In this document: positions 1 through 11,300 of the stretch, piece by piece
Position numbering within the stretch: position 1 is the stretch's first letter
Layout: every line of letters begins with the position of its first letter
From: Litoditis marina
Taxonomy: Eukaryota; Nematoda; Chromadorea; Rhabditida; Rhabditidae
Direction: 5' to 3'
NCBI GenBank assembly: GCA_964036275.1
Contig: OZ038434.1
Location: 15,241,879-15,305,878, forward strand
DNA length: 64,000 bases
Made by a program: the position numbers and the translations under genes
The notes under the pieces: generated by a model
The model's database searches: none
Told to the model about the DNA's origin: nothing
The model's input: the letters and a program-made list of their open reading frames with translations, nothing else

Positions 1-32
1 CAACTCATAAACTTTATAGTTATCAAGTTAAC

Positions 33-147
33 GAAGGACGATTATGTGGTCCAATCGCAACGGTTCAGTCCTTTAAACTGCAATACATTTTTCAATTGCA
101 GTTTAAAGGACCGTTGACACGCGATTGGTCCACATAATCGTCTTTCT
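33..147. repeat. Long inverted repeat (hairpin), about 45-base arms
   Basis: The left arm (about 33-83) and right arm (about 95-147) are near-perfect reverse complements. They share GACGATTATGTGG, CCAATCGC and CCTTTAAACTGCA in inverted order around a short AT-rich loop at 84-94. This is the shape of a palindromic MITE remnant or a hairpin in an intron or flank of the gene that ends at 971. No coding capacity is seen in it. Confidence 0.8.
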
Positions 148-278
148 TTAATCACAAACCTATAAGTATGCCATTGAGTGAATATAGTAAAGTTCACATA
201 CGTTGTTGCGGGTTGCGCACTTCACTTACATTTCCTTTCTGTGATGAAAAGGTTTAATCTCAGTTTGATGATTTCCAG

Positions 279-971
279 CTGGGTGTCCGGTCCAATGTAC
301 CTGCCCTTCCCGAACCTGATGCGAGTTCTCCGGGAAGTTTACCAGTCGGGCGGTGATTGGGGAACGGCACTCCACAACAACATCGCCAAGTCAGTTTCCG
401 ATTGCTGTTTATCTAGAATCTATCCTTTTCTTACCATCCACATGTACAGTATGGTTCAAGTATATTTCGAATTACATTTCTCTCCGTTAAGGGGAAAAGA
501 AGTCTGTCTTGTGTCTATGGCTATTCGATCATTTAGTACTTGTACATTCTGTGGAGCATTGAAGCATTATCTCTACGTTTTTTCTACAGTGGGCGCTGGC
601 TCACTCACTTAGCCATTAATCCATCATCAAAATCTTCACTCCAGCAACTAACGCGTCGTTTGCACCACTCGAAGACATTTGTCTTATCCGGATGCAAAAT
701 CATAAAGTTGAACATATTTCGCTTTAAAAATCAGTCGGCATTTTTTGTAGAATACTGTTATGTGACTCTGTTGCTGCGGTCTCTATCGAAACAATCAACT
801 CCAAAAAGTAGTCTCGTTCTGTTTTACATCTCATGAATTGATTGTAGGCGTCATCTGATCCCAGCGGAGCAACGAGAGACCAGTAAATGGGTTAAACGGA
901 GCCGAGACGAGAAGATGAGGGAGCAAAATGAGCTCATTCAATCGATTCAAGAGGCTACTGGTAACCAGTAA
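279..971 (+). CDS. 3' exons of an unrecognised protein gene (5' part outside window)
   Basis: Two stretches look like coding exons of one plus-strand gene. Exon 279-389 follows tttccag and ends before gtcagt; it contains [12 protein letters not shown] and DWGTALHNN. The last exon, 865-971, follows tgatcccag and reads an Arg/Glu/Lys/Gln-rich helical tail ([17 protein letters not shown], then a final GNQ) to a TAA at 969-971. A middle exon starting at 590 after tttctacag continues the frame of the first; its donor is uncertain (about 654, 657 or 756 give the phase the last exon needs). I do not recognise the family. An AATAAA 71 bases past the stop supports a true 3' end. The acceptors, the open frames and the charged tail are the evidence; the function is unknown. 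Confidence 0.55.
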
Positions 972-979
972 ACAGTTAG

Positions 980-1566
980 GTCTAGAATAGTGTTTTTTGT
1001 TCGTTATATTCATCTGTTCCGTTGTGTTTGCGCTTCATTGAAATAAATCATGTTTCTTGCTCGGTACAGCTTTGTGATTCGTTAAGTATTCACTATGTAC
1101 TTCAGTTTATTAGATTGGTAATAAGTTAGAGTTTTAGTAAACTTGATGTTTTTCCATACTAGCTGAGCATATATGCTCGTAGATACACCAGTGATTTCTG
1201 GTTAGTGTAAGTGTTACGTGAACCGCACCCCACCACACAATGTTGTAACTCCTGCTAGCGGCTAGTTACATATAGTCGAGTGAGCAAGTTTTTATATTTA
1301 ATTTTCACATCTTTCATAGAATCACTTTTCTTTCCTCCTAATTTTTCTATATTGCTGACGAGCTGTAGTTGCATGTCAGAGGTTTCAAATATATTTGTCT
1401 TCGTGTGTTGGTGTTGTAAACCATTGTTATATGATCAGTGTGCCTGGTTCATGTTCTTGTTTTTTATCTGCAATCTGCAGTCAGTAGTCTAGAATAGTGT
1501 TTTTTTGTTATGTTGTTTCGTTGTGTTTGCGCAAGATTGAAATGAATCATGTTTCTTGCTCGGTAT
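980..1566 (+). repeat. Direct duplication of a 3' flank (copies 980-1066 and 1487-1566)
   Basis: Both copies begin gtctagaatagtgtttttt, pass through cgttgtgtttgcgc and end atcatgtttcttgctcggta. The spacing is about 0.5 kb. The first copy holds the AATAAA of the upstream gene; in the second the same position reads AATGAA. About 420 bases of unremarkable sequence separate them. This looks like a local duplication of a terminator region whose second signal has decayed. Confidence 0.7.
1042..1047 (+). other. Poly(A) signal AATAAA
   Basis: AATAAA lies 71 bases after the TAA of the upstream unrecognised gene and is followed by a T/G-rich stretch (tgtttcttgctcgg), as expected of a polyadenylation region. 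Confidence 0.55.
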
Positions 1567-1679
1567 AATGATGCAGTATTACACAGGATGTCACCCATAT
1601 TGGTTTTTTACTATATCACAATGTAAGGGGCATTTTTCAATGATAGTGTTCTTGTTTTTGCTCTCCTGGTACTCCAACC

Positions 1680-1790
1680 TCTAAGGTTCTCTCCTGCTCT
1701 ACCGTCTCTCTCCATTCTCTCTCTTTCCTCTATCTTTTTCTCCCTCTCCCTCTCTCTGTTTCACTCTCTCTCTCTCCCTCTCTCTATAAA
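1680..1790 (+). repeat. (CT)n-rich polypyrimidine tract
   Basis: Almost pure C and T on the plus strand, built from CTCTCT runs broken by TTC and CCC. No gene is seen in the surrounding 1.57-2.33 kb. Short open frames through such tracts translate to Ser/Leu repeats and are not genes. Confidence 0.9.
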
Positions 1791-2330
1791 TGTGACCATG
1801 ATCTGATTTGCTAACCAGATTCACCCTCCTATCCTCACCTGGTAAACCATAAATCTGAGTCGGCCGCTCGCCGAGCGTTAATCGGCTTTTCGAATTAACA
1901 GCCGTGTGGCTTCACTAGCTGTCCAACCAGCCGGGCCCTATCCCCTATTTCCAGGCCACATTCATTTTGTGGCTGTTTTTTGTTTTTATGACAATACTCA
2001 GTATAATTGAATAACAAACCTTCATAATTCTTTGAAATAAGTCAATTAGCAGTCTCAAACAAACCCAGAAACATTCCCAAAATAAGCGCTTGTAGTAGTT
2101 ATTTGTAACCAAACTGCATTCCAGAGTTTATCTTGCATTTGATAGTGTCACTAACTTATACTAGTTTAAAGGGGAAATATTGTGTTGGAGGTGGTCTCAG
2201 ATACGGTTTTCTGGTTTCACAGTTTCACTTTTTATTGCCTCGCGGCTCACGGGGCTTAGTTTCTGTGTTTTGCACATAGTTGGGTGGTGGTCGCTGGTAT
2301 TTATACCAACTTACCAGCCGTACCAAGCGG

Positions 2331-2382
2331 AAATCAGTGACCATACTTTAGATCTTTTCATCTAAAGTATAGTCACTGATTT
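2331..2382. repeat. Palindrome with 23-base arms
   Basis: AAATCAGTGACCATACTTTA at 2331 and its reverse complement (one mismatch) ending at 2382 enclose a six-base loop. The arms could form a stable hairpin. Nothing coding lies next to it, and it sits 77 bases left of the transposon that starts at 2460. Confidence 0.85.
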
Positions 2383-2459
2383 TTGCTCAGACAAGTATTA
2401 ACATACCTACCCGCTTGATGTGACTATACTACCCGAAAGGAAGCAGGGTTTTTGCTTAA

Positions 2460-3295
2460 GGCAGGGTTCATACTTTCTGTCGCCTAATTAGGCGACAGCA
2501 GCAGTCGCCGCGTAGCATTTTCGAAATGCTGCTGTCGCTCAATTTGGCAGCAGCAATGTCGCTTAATCTAGCTACCAAAAAGTATGAACGACTTTTTCCT
2601 CCGTTCTCCGTTTGTTACTAAATGTCATATTTTTGTTTAAAACAATGCTCTTTTTGTAAAATGTCAGTTTTACTTAATAATTTTGATTCAGATTGTTCGA
2701 AAAACCTTATTGCATGGAGCATGGTTGATTGGTGAAAATTTCTATCATGATGCAAAGAGCGATGTTTCTATACGATTCAATGTTTTACTCTAGACTAATG
2801 ATCAAATTTGTTTTAAAACTCACTTAAAGTTCGAAAGTGTGATTTTCGCAGTTTTAATAAACTTACAATCAATATAGAGTGTAGACAATTTGTTTTGATA
2901 GCTTTAGAAAGTCAAAACCAGATCATTTCCCACTCCATTTACCGGGAAATAATTTTGAAAGAGGTAATATATGTTTTAACTGAGTTAGTATCTACCCAAA
3001 TAATCATTTAAAATTGAAAAATTAAAGTAATGGAGAATAAACTGAACAAAAACCAATTAGCGACGCTTCATGTATTTTACTAGCTAGTAAACTACACTTG
3101 TCGCTGAATTCGGCAGCAATTGTCGCCTAATTAAGCGACAGCGACGTGATTTGGCAACAAAAAAGTATGAACACCCAATTGGCGACGCGACGTCGCTGTA
3201 GCGCAATTCGGCAACAAGCGACGCGATCGATAATCATGATTTGTGTGTTGTCGCGCGTGCTGCCGAATTCAGCGACAGAAAGTATGAACCCTGCC
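2460..3295. mobile_element. Non-autonomous DNA transposon (MITE-like), 836 bp, TAA target duplication
   Basis: The left end starts GGCAGGGTTCATACTTTCTG and the right end finishes with its exact reverse complement; the perfect terminal match is 24 bases (2460-2483 and 3272-3295). TAA flanks both sides (2457-2459 and 3296-3298), a three-base target-site duplication. Both ends carry sub-terminal runs of GCGAC/GTCGC palindromes, while the centre (2640-3080) is plain AT-rich DNA with no transposase frame. A three-base TWA duplication with G-rich inverted repeats fits the PIF/Harbinger superfamily; that assignment is an inference. The perfect termini suggest recent mobility. Confidence 0.85.
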
Positions 3296-3599
3296 TAAGG
3301 AATTAATGTACCCGAGGTTCAATGATTTTGAGTAGAAAACAGGAAACTTTGCTATTTGCACTAGTTTGTCGGAGTTTGACTGAGCGTGGTTTGATCTGTA
3401 AAGTGGGGCCAGTGATTTCTGGTCAGACCTTTCTATCCCCCACTGACCCCCCCCCCAAGTTGCGCGCGTCAAGCAGAAACCTGTTCATAATCTGATTCGC
3501 CGTACTGTCACATGGCTGCTGGTTACAACTCTAGCTTCCCCCCCGCGTCATTTAACTGCACCATGTTTTGTAAGAAAGAGAGAAGTGAAGACACGTTTT

Positions 3600-3879
3600 G
3601 TCTGGTTTACTCACGTTTTTTATTCTCTCTCTCCATCCTTCTTCTTTCTTCTTTCTCCTCCTTTCTTCTTTCTTTCTTTATTCTTCTTTCTCTTTTTTCT
3701 CTGATTTCTCTCTCTCTATGCGAAGTGGCGAAGATTTCGAACTGCGTCAGTGATTCAGCTCTTGTCTTTGTCTCTGCTTTAGCTTTTACACTGACCAGGT
3801 CTCAAATGTCGTCTGTGTCTTCTATCATGTGTTGCTCTCTGATCTGACTCGGTCTCTCTCTCTCTCTCTCCTATCTCTT

Positions 3880-3929
<50 letters not shown>

Positions 3930-3930
3930 C
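3600..3930 (+). repeat. Polypyrimidine region with (CT)n microsatellites
   Basis: Two tracts, about 3615-3715 (TTCTTTCTCC-like) and 3850-3928 (nearly pure CT), lie on the plus strand. The 110-codon frame across the first tract is Ser/Leu/Phe repeat translation and is not a gene. Confidence 0.9.
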
Positions 3931-4626
3931 AGTTTCTTCGCTTTCTATCTTTCGTTCATTCCCCAGTAGTAAAAATGTAGACTATTAGATCGATCGATGA
4001 TTCCGAGCCACTGTTTGCTTATCTAGTGTTTGTGCTCCTGTATGTTTTGTGGTCTACACTGATACTTTTACCGGAAACGTTTTTAATGCTCCCCGCTGTA
4101 AATGGGCAAAATACATCGATTACTTACTAAAATACTTACTTTAGAATTCAATGGTCCCAACGTGCAATACAGTATGCGAAGTTGAACTTTTCCGAAGTAT
4201 GTGTTCGAGAAAACAGAACTTTTTTCCCTAATAGTATTTGAATTATTGGCTTATGAAGATGAAGATATCGTTCAGAATGAAGGGTAGTTAGATCATACTG
4301 AACTAACTTTACACTACGACCACGGTCAAAACCCTATTTTGAGTCTCGGTCAATAAAATTACAATTTTTAACGTCATGTTTTTTGAAAATCGACTGTTTT
4401 TAGGGAAGAGATATTGTAGCTAAACGTTTAATTCAAACACTGCACTCTCAAATTTGAACTCATGGCTAATACGCCTCGTCTGATCTTTGATGTTTGATCT
4501 TGTGCACTCTAGTAGTTACTGCTCCTCCTTTTCCCATCCCATTTTCTCCATTTTCCCCCGTGCCCGCCTTGATTGATTACGTCATGCACGCAGCTGAGGC
4601 AAGCAGGGTACATTCATAGAACTACT

Positions 4627-4627
4627 T

Positions 4628-4678
<51 letters not shown>

Positions 4679-4800
4679 TTCTCTCTCTCTGTCTCTGTCT
4701 CTATCTCTCTCTCTGTTTGTTCGTTTCTCGATTGGTCGGTGTTCCTTTTCTCTCTGTTCTCTATCTTTCTCTCTCTGTTTTTCTATGTTCTATCCCCCTC
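4627..4800 (+). repeat. (CT)n microsatellite, interrupted by GT units
   Basis: CT dinucleotides with CTGTCT interruptions on the plus strand. The open frame through it reads Leu-Ser repeats and is not coding. Confidence 0.9.
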
Positions 4801-7540
4801 TAATCATCTCGTCTCTCTTATCGTAGACGCTAATCTCGACCAATCTCTCTGTCATAACCACCCTGTCTGTTTTGACTAAACTCTCAGACTTTTTCTTATC
4901 TCTTTCATTGGCGATTCGATCGTTAATATGTGATATATTTGCCCACTTCGGTTGTTGTTTTCAATAATTTTATTTGTTGGTTTCATTTTGATTCTGCAAA
5001 GTTTGTATATGCTGTTCTAAACCCAAATGACTTTTCTGTCCGAAAATTCAAATTAGTTGAGTAGGTAATAGTTTCATAGTTCGATTTCACACTTCGTTCC
5101 TTTAGACAATTACAATTAGCAAAGTTTTACGTATTTGTAACTGTAGTGAGAAAAAAAAATTCCCGTCTGGGCTTAGCTTTATAGATGATAGACCCCCATG
5201 TTATTTATTACCAGTAAACATTGTGATCTCTTCCGCAAAAGTTTCATGGATTCCCAATAGATATGACGAATCATCGTCATTCCCAGCACGTGGCTCTAAT
5301 TGTTTTGTGACTATCCACGTTTCTACCATTCCGCACGTCGCGCGCCTCGTTTCAGTTGTAAACATCGTTCTTCCCAGTTGTCAGGCTGTCACTTATGTTG
5401 TCACCAAGGGTTCGTTTAGTAGATTATTGACTTCTACTATTCCCTACATCAGTCATCAGCTACATATACATCGACTAATTTTCTAAATTCGACATTTTCG
5501 AGGGACGATTATTACATAGAAATAGAAATAATGTTTTTAGCTGTAAAAATGGTTTTCGAGATAGATTCACGAATAGAACTTTCGCGGATCTATTCATTGG
5601 TCTTCAGCTTCTATTTACACTTTCATAGTTTCGAATATTGTTTTTCTCAGATTTCGCATAGAAGGAGCCTATTTTGATCTATTTTCGTGCTATTCAGTCG
5701 AGTTCGCCAGAGCATGTCTGTGATGTAACTAGCAACCAGCTGTTTCCATCCAGTCTAGGGTTCGCTAGGCGACACCTAATTTTGAACGAAAGAGGGTTTG
5801 TCAAGCAATTGGCGCACATTTGGCACATGTATTATTGAATCGGTGTTCGGGTTACAAATTGGCTGAGTTGAGTACTTTGATTTCGTTGTACTTTTCTTTC
5901 TTCTAGCTCTCATCTTTCGGATTGTTCCAATTTGTATGCACAGATTTTGTGCTTAGTGTTCGTAGGATTGTAGTGAAGTAAGCGAGAGGTTTTTTTTTCT
6001 AATATAGGGCACAAGTACAATTTTTCTTTTCAAATGTAGGAGGTTTTTTTGTGCTTCTAAGGCGCTAGATCACCTCAGAGACTCAAGAGTATTCTTTGAG
6101 TGCTACTGGCTAGACCTCACACTGAGACGATTGTGAAATGATGATGTACTTGCGGGTGGCGCGAACAACAACAATTTAGCTCCAGCTAGCTAGCTGCCCA
6201 CTGCTCTCACATTCTTAGTCTCTATTTTAAAGCAGTTCAACATTCACTCATTTTCAAATTTCGTATGAAATACGATATTATGTGATAGAGAGCTTCTATC
6301 CATTCTAGAGTCCGAAAGGTTATTTGTTTGCTCTGAATCATCGGTCTGTCGGTCAGTATGCATCGCTAGCCAGAGATTTCGATACTTTTCATCCATTGAA
6401 GTGACTTTTCTTTCCTTTTTTTCACATTTTTTATGTGTGTGAATGTGACAATCGCTTCTTAATAAGTACTTGATTACTATTAGTTTCTATGAGATCAAAT
6501 ATTAATCGCTTCTAAGTGCATTAAGAAATCTCTCGAGACTCGCGGAGCAATAGAAATTGGATATTTAGCTGTAATGGTGTTGCTTGTTTTGTTACTTGAA
6601 GATCTCAGAAGACGCGTATTTTCCTGAATCTAAGAAAAAAAGTTTTGAAAACACACCTTATTATCATATTATCGGTAAACCTACTGTTCTTTTTTCTTCT
6701 ACTTGGAGAGAGAAGAAGTGTATATCTTTGTATCGAATCAGCTGGTTTCCTTTTAGAGGGTGCATTCTTGATTGCCTTGCGCTCAACCTCATTGGGGAAA
6801 TATGCCCTTTCAAGGGCTCCTGATTTGATTATATATTCTCCATTACCATGAATCATTTTCATTCATACCATGGCTATGTTGCAATTTTTTTTCGCAGTTC
6901 CGCCAACATATTTCAGCGTTTATGCTCTTTGTTCAATAGTTTTGGTAACTTACCAAATTATATTTGGTAATGTTCAATGATTCTATTTTTTTATTTTTTA
7001 CTACCCCAGATCCCCAGAACTCCAAATCACAACCAATAGGCAAAAACATAAACCCTAATACAATGTAGAAACGTTTGAAAGTTAAATATCGCTACTTGAA
7101 ATTCTTGAAAATTGTAGCTCCCCGTAAAATCGTGCATAAATTCGTAGTTCGTAGTAGTTATGGGTCAGCGGTCAGTGTAGTTTTGAATGAAGAAAAGTCT
7201 TATGTCCTATTTCAACAGCCATGTCTGTGTTTTCTTTTCAGTCCAGCTTATATTGATTTTGGTTCGGTTGTGTTTTGTTACGAAAATAGCTCTCAAATTC
7301 CCAGATTCTCTTAGTGGGAGATGTTAGTGTACACTTACAACCAATTTTTAGTCCTTAGTACTTAGTTATCACAATTATTTCTGAACACGAAACACACTAC
7401 TATTTCGAAAGAGTGCTTGTAAAAAGAAAAAGTCTAACTAACTCAGCATTTTTTGAATGCAAGTATGTGAGAAATTATGCTTCTCCTAAGAATACAGGGA
7501 TGCTATTCATAGTCTATCTTCCTAATATATTTTTCTGTTG
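4801..7540. other. Gene-free AT-rich stretch
   Basis: I see no exon with a convincing acceptor, open frame and donor on either strand here. Open frames of 60-90 codons occur (for example 5223-5486 and 7075-7314) but lack splice context or protein-like composition, and their number is what chance would give at this base composition. The stretch could hold distal 5' exons or regulatory DNA of the AMPK gamma gene. Confidence 0.5.
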
Positions 7541-7542
7541 CC

Positions 7543-7593
7543 CCTTCTCTCTCTCTCTCTTTGTCTCACCCTTCCTCTCACTCTCTCTTTCTT

Positions 7594-7645
<52 letters not shown>

Positions 7646-7660
7646 TCCCTCTCTCTCTCT
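7543..7660 (+). repeat. (CT)n microsatellite
   Basis: An almost pure CT repeat on the plus strand, about 730 bases before the first recognised AMPK gamma exon. The stretch between this tract and the next (7661-8074) holds nothing I can identify. Confidence 0.95.
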
Positions 7661-8074
7661 GCTCTCTCGCACTAGCAGCATTGGAATTGCCTGATTACTA
7701 ATGCAGAATGCAGTATGATATTTGTCTATACAACGTACTAACTAGATGATTAGTTCCAACTTCCAGCTGATGTATAATGAATAACATACATATTTCTGTC
7801 ATCACATTCACTATTCTATGTTAGTGTTTATCTTCAGTGAGCCCGTCTGCGAAAGTATTGCATTCACATTCCTTTTAGTTGTTGAAGAAAGGGTTCATTA
7901 GTTGAATAGCTCATTTCTTATCATTTTGTTATACCTAGACATAGTTTGCTTCTGATTGTCTGTTAAATTGAACTGTTCACCATGGTAGCAAACGCATGTT
8001 TCTGCCCATTGCTCTCATTTTCTAGTTTCGTGTGTTCCTTTACTAGTTGTGTTCTACTGTGGTAAACCATTCTC

Positions 8075-8081
8075 TTTTCTC

Positions 8082-8122
<41 letters not shown>

Positions 8123-8160
8123 CTTTCCCTCTTTCTCTCTTTCTCTCTCTCTCGCTGTTT
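8075..8160 (+). repeat. (CT)n microsatellite
   Basis: A CT repeat with a few CG interruptions on the plus strand, ending about 230 bases before the acceptor of the first recognised AMPK gamma exon. It could lie in the 5' intron or promoter region of that gene. Confidence 0.95.
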
Positions 8161-8395
8161 TCTTATTTCTATTTCTCTGTTTCGCGCCCTGTCTACATAA
8201 GTCTCCATGTTTTTGTCTATATGTACTTGTAGTTATAAAATAATGAATAATGTCATTCGATTCTCGTGAACTACAACTTGCTAGCGATAATTTGTGTTAT
8301 TTTCAAAGAATAACCCTTCTATAATTATAGTAATAATAATTCTTATCATTATTATTATGACTATTAATATTATTCTGAGTTTTTTCCAGACCGCG

Positions 8396-11300
8396 ATGTC
8401 GCAAGCCCGGCACTCCTCCCGTCGCGAGTCGCACTCCCTCTCCCCCCTGCCGGATACCCGCCAGCCGCTCTCCATCTCCACCAAACCCCCCAAGGCCAAT
8501 AGTGCCAAGACCATGCAACAGCCACACACATTTCACGGAAACGACAGGGAACTGCCCGGAATACAGGTAGAGCGGTGCGGTAATTTTCTGCGATAAGCGA
8601 GCTACAAAAGCGGGACGCTCACGAACATTTTGAGCCAATTTCCTGAGCAAGCGAGCGAACGTGAAGGTCAAAGAAGCTTCAGGCTGGATTGTCTCCGTCT
8701 CTCTGACCTGCAAACTCTTTCGTCAAGTGCTTTGAAAACTTCAACCTAGTGAAAATCAGTGTAAAGCATTCTCAGAATGGAACTTTGCGGCAAATTGGAT
8801 ACATGTAATACTAGGTGACATTCAAAATCTGTGCGAACTTGTGTAACGAATAGTTTGTTTGCAGGTGAGGAAGCACGAGGTGGACTCGTACTCGCGTCTT
8901 CTTCTGTTGAACCAGTGCTACGAGGCGATGCCAACGTCCAGCAAGATGGTCGTTTTCGACACCGAACTCACACTCAGCAAGGCCTTCAACGGACTCATCT
9001 ATCAGAGTTGGTCAACTTTTACTTTCATTGTTTGAGGGAGGATAGAGTTGGAAATTACACGTTTTACATTTTATTAGAATTTGAACTAGAGGTTGTTTCT
9101 CGACCTGTCATGCTGGATCAACTCGCAAGCGCGTAATGAGTGTTAGGGGGAGAGCGTGGAATTAGTAGCCACTAGCAACGTACTTACCAATGTTCTCGTA
9201 TTGTTCTAGTACTGTTCTGAAAGTACTGATTACTGTCGTTTATTGATTGATTTCCACTTCAGGTACCCGTCACGTGCTATTGTCAGATGGTAACCAGGCG
9301 GGTGTCATGATTGGAGTTCTCTCGGTTACCGACTTCATCCGAGTTATGCTGCGATTACACAGGTAGTTTTCCATCTTCCACTTTTTATTTAGTACGTTTT
9401 CGAATAGTATAATATATTTGTAGAAAATAAGGTGGAAGAATTGTGCAGAATTTGGAAAGGACTTCTGTTGGGGGTGGATCTCCGAGAGTGGTGGTAGAAC
9501 CTCTAACTCCGCAATGCTCACTTTCTCAAGATCTCATTAGGAGAACTTCAAATCAACACCAGAGACTAAAAAGTTCACAAAAAGTGTATTTTTGCGATTT
9601 CCATGCATCAGCCTGGCTTTTCTAGGTTCATTTCCATTCGGTTCCACCTATAGTAGACAGAGGACTGGTCTCATTATCACCTTTTCATAAAAGCTTTTTC
9701 AGAGAACGGCAGTTCAAGAATACGGAAATCACCGCAGATTTGGCAAACGAAAATGAAGACATAGGAAAATTGACGATTAGAAAATATAGAGGTAAATTTC
9801 CGCGATTTTCATTTTTTCAGAGGGAATTGTTCCGCATTCCCGTCCACTTTCTGTAAGTGGAACATCTTATCACCTTTTAACTATCTCGCTAATAATTTTG
9901 ATTAGGGTTGTTAATCGAGTTCAAAATTTCGAGTTTTCGAGTTCTGGAAAATTTGATGAGTTTTGGGAAATTTCGAGTTCGACTCGACTCGAAAATTTTC
10001 GTGTTTTGAGTGTTTTTGGACCGATAAAGTCCATTTTCCGAGTCCGAAATTTTATTTTCGAGTTTTCGCGTTTAAAATTTCGAGTTTTCGAGTTTGGCGA
10101 AAAATCGAGTTTTCGAGTGGTCGAATTTTGGAAAACATCGAGTTTTCGAGTTTTGAGAAATTTCGAGTTCGACTCGACTCGAAAATTTTCGATTCTATAT
10201 TATTCTCTCTCTTTCAGAATTGATCCAAAAAGAGGGTAAACTGATGAACATCGTATCGATTGATGCCAATAGAAGGTGAGAAGATGTTTAATTTAGAAAA
10301 TAAAAAACAAGAAGTTTACTGTAATCGAAAAATAAGTTGCTCAGCGTTGTCTATCAACTAACAGCAATTCCCGAACTTATTCGAAAAAATTGTTAAGATG
10401 TGCTTTGTGTAATCTTTCTGTGATACAATGCTCAATAACCAGCTGTAATTCAATTTGTGAATGACAAAGATGAATGCACTCTATTTTGTTCTCTCTTCAA
10501 TAACCACCCACCATTCAAATTGGAATGAGCGCATTCTCTCAGATAATGATTCAATAGAGGTCGCTTTAAGAATTTATAGAGGAGGAGAGAGTTTACGGTA
10601 GAATGAAATTTTCAAAGTTCAATCAATAAGTATAGTTTGTGGGTTCCTAGTCTATAGGGTGTGATATGCGTTGAGTTCGATCTATGCTTATATCAAACTA
10701 CATACAGCAGATGAGGTCAACAGGTATTGTACATCCTTATAAGTTGCGACATTCCAGTCTGTTGGAAGCCGCCCGTCTCCTTGCCCAACACCACATCCAT
10801 CGACTGCCGGTTCTGGACCCGGAGAACGGAAGTCCCCTCTTCATTCTCACGCACAAGAGAATCATGAAGTTCCTATGGTGTTTCGTGAGTTTATCATAGT
10901 TTATGCTTATATTTTGTGTGCATATGGTTAGTCTTAGAATGATTTTGGAATTTAAGTTTCAAAGAAAACCGCAGTAGGAAGTACTACTCAAAAACCTGTA
11001 AATAAACGGCCCCTTTCCCTTTGTCTGCAAATTTGAAATATTTTCACAATTTCCGGCGCACAATCCGAAAATTTACGTAGTTCAATTGAATACTGGCTCC
11101 TATTTCTGAAGAATCCGCAGAAGTTGTTGTTTTGAATCTGTCTTTTCCAGGGTCAACAGTTTTCGCAGCCAGACTACCATATCCGGACAGCCAAACAGCT
11201 GGGAGTTGGCACGTGGGTGGGAATTCGGGTGGTGAGTATTATGTACAGATTATTGTTGTATTCAACCACCCTAAAAGGGGTAAACATTAAAAATGCCCAG

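Noticed and set aside
8281..8713. Minus-strand frames of 82 and 136 codons
   Set aside because: Antisense shadow of the GC-rich first AMPK gamma exon.
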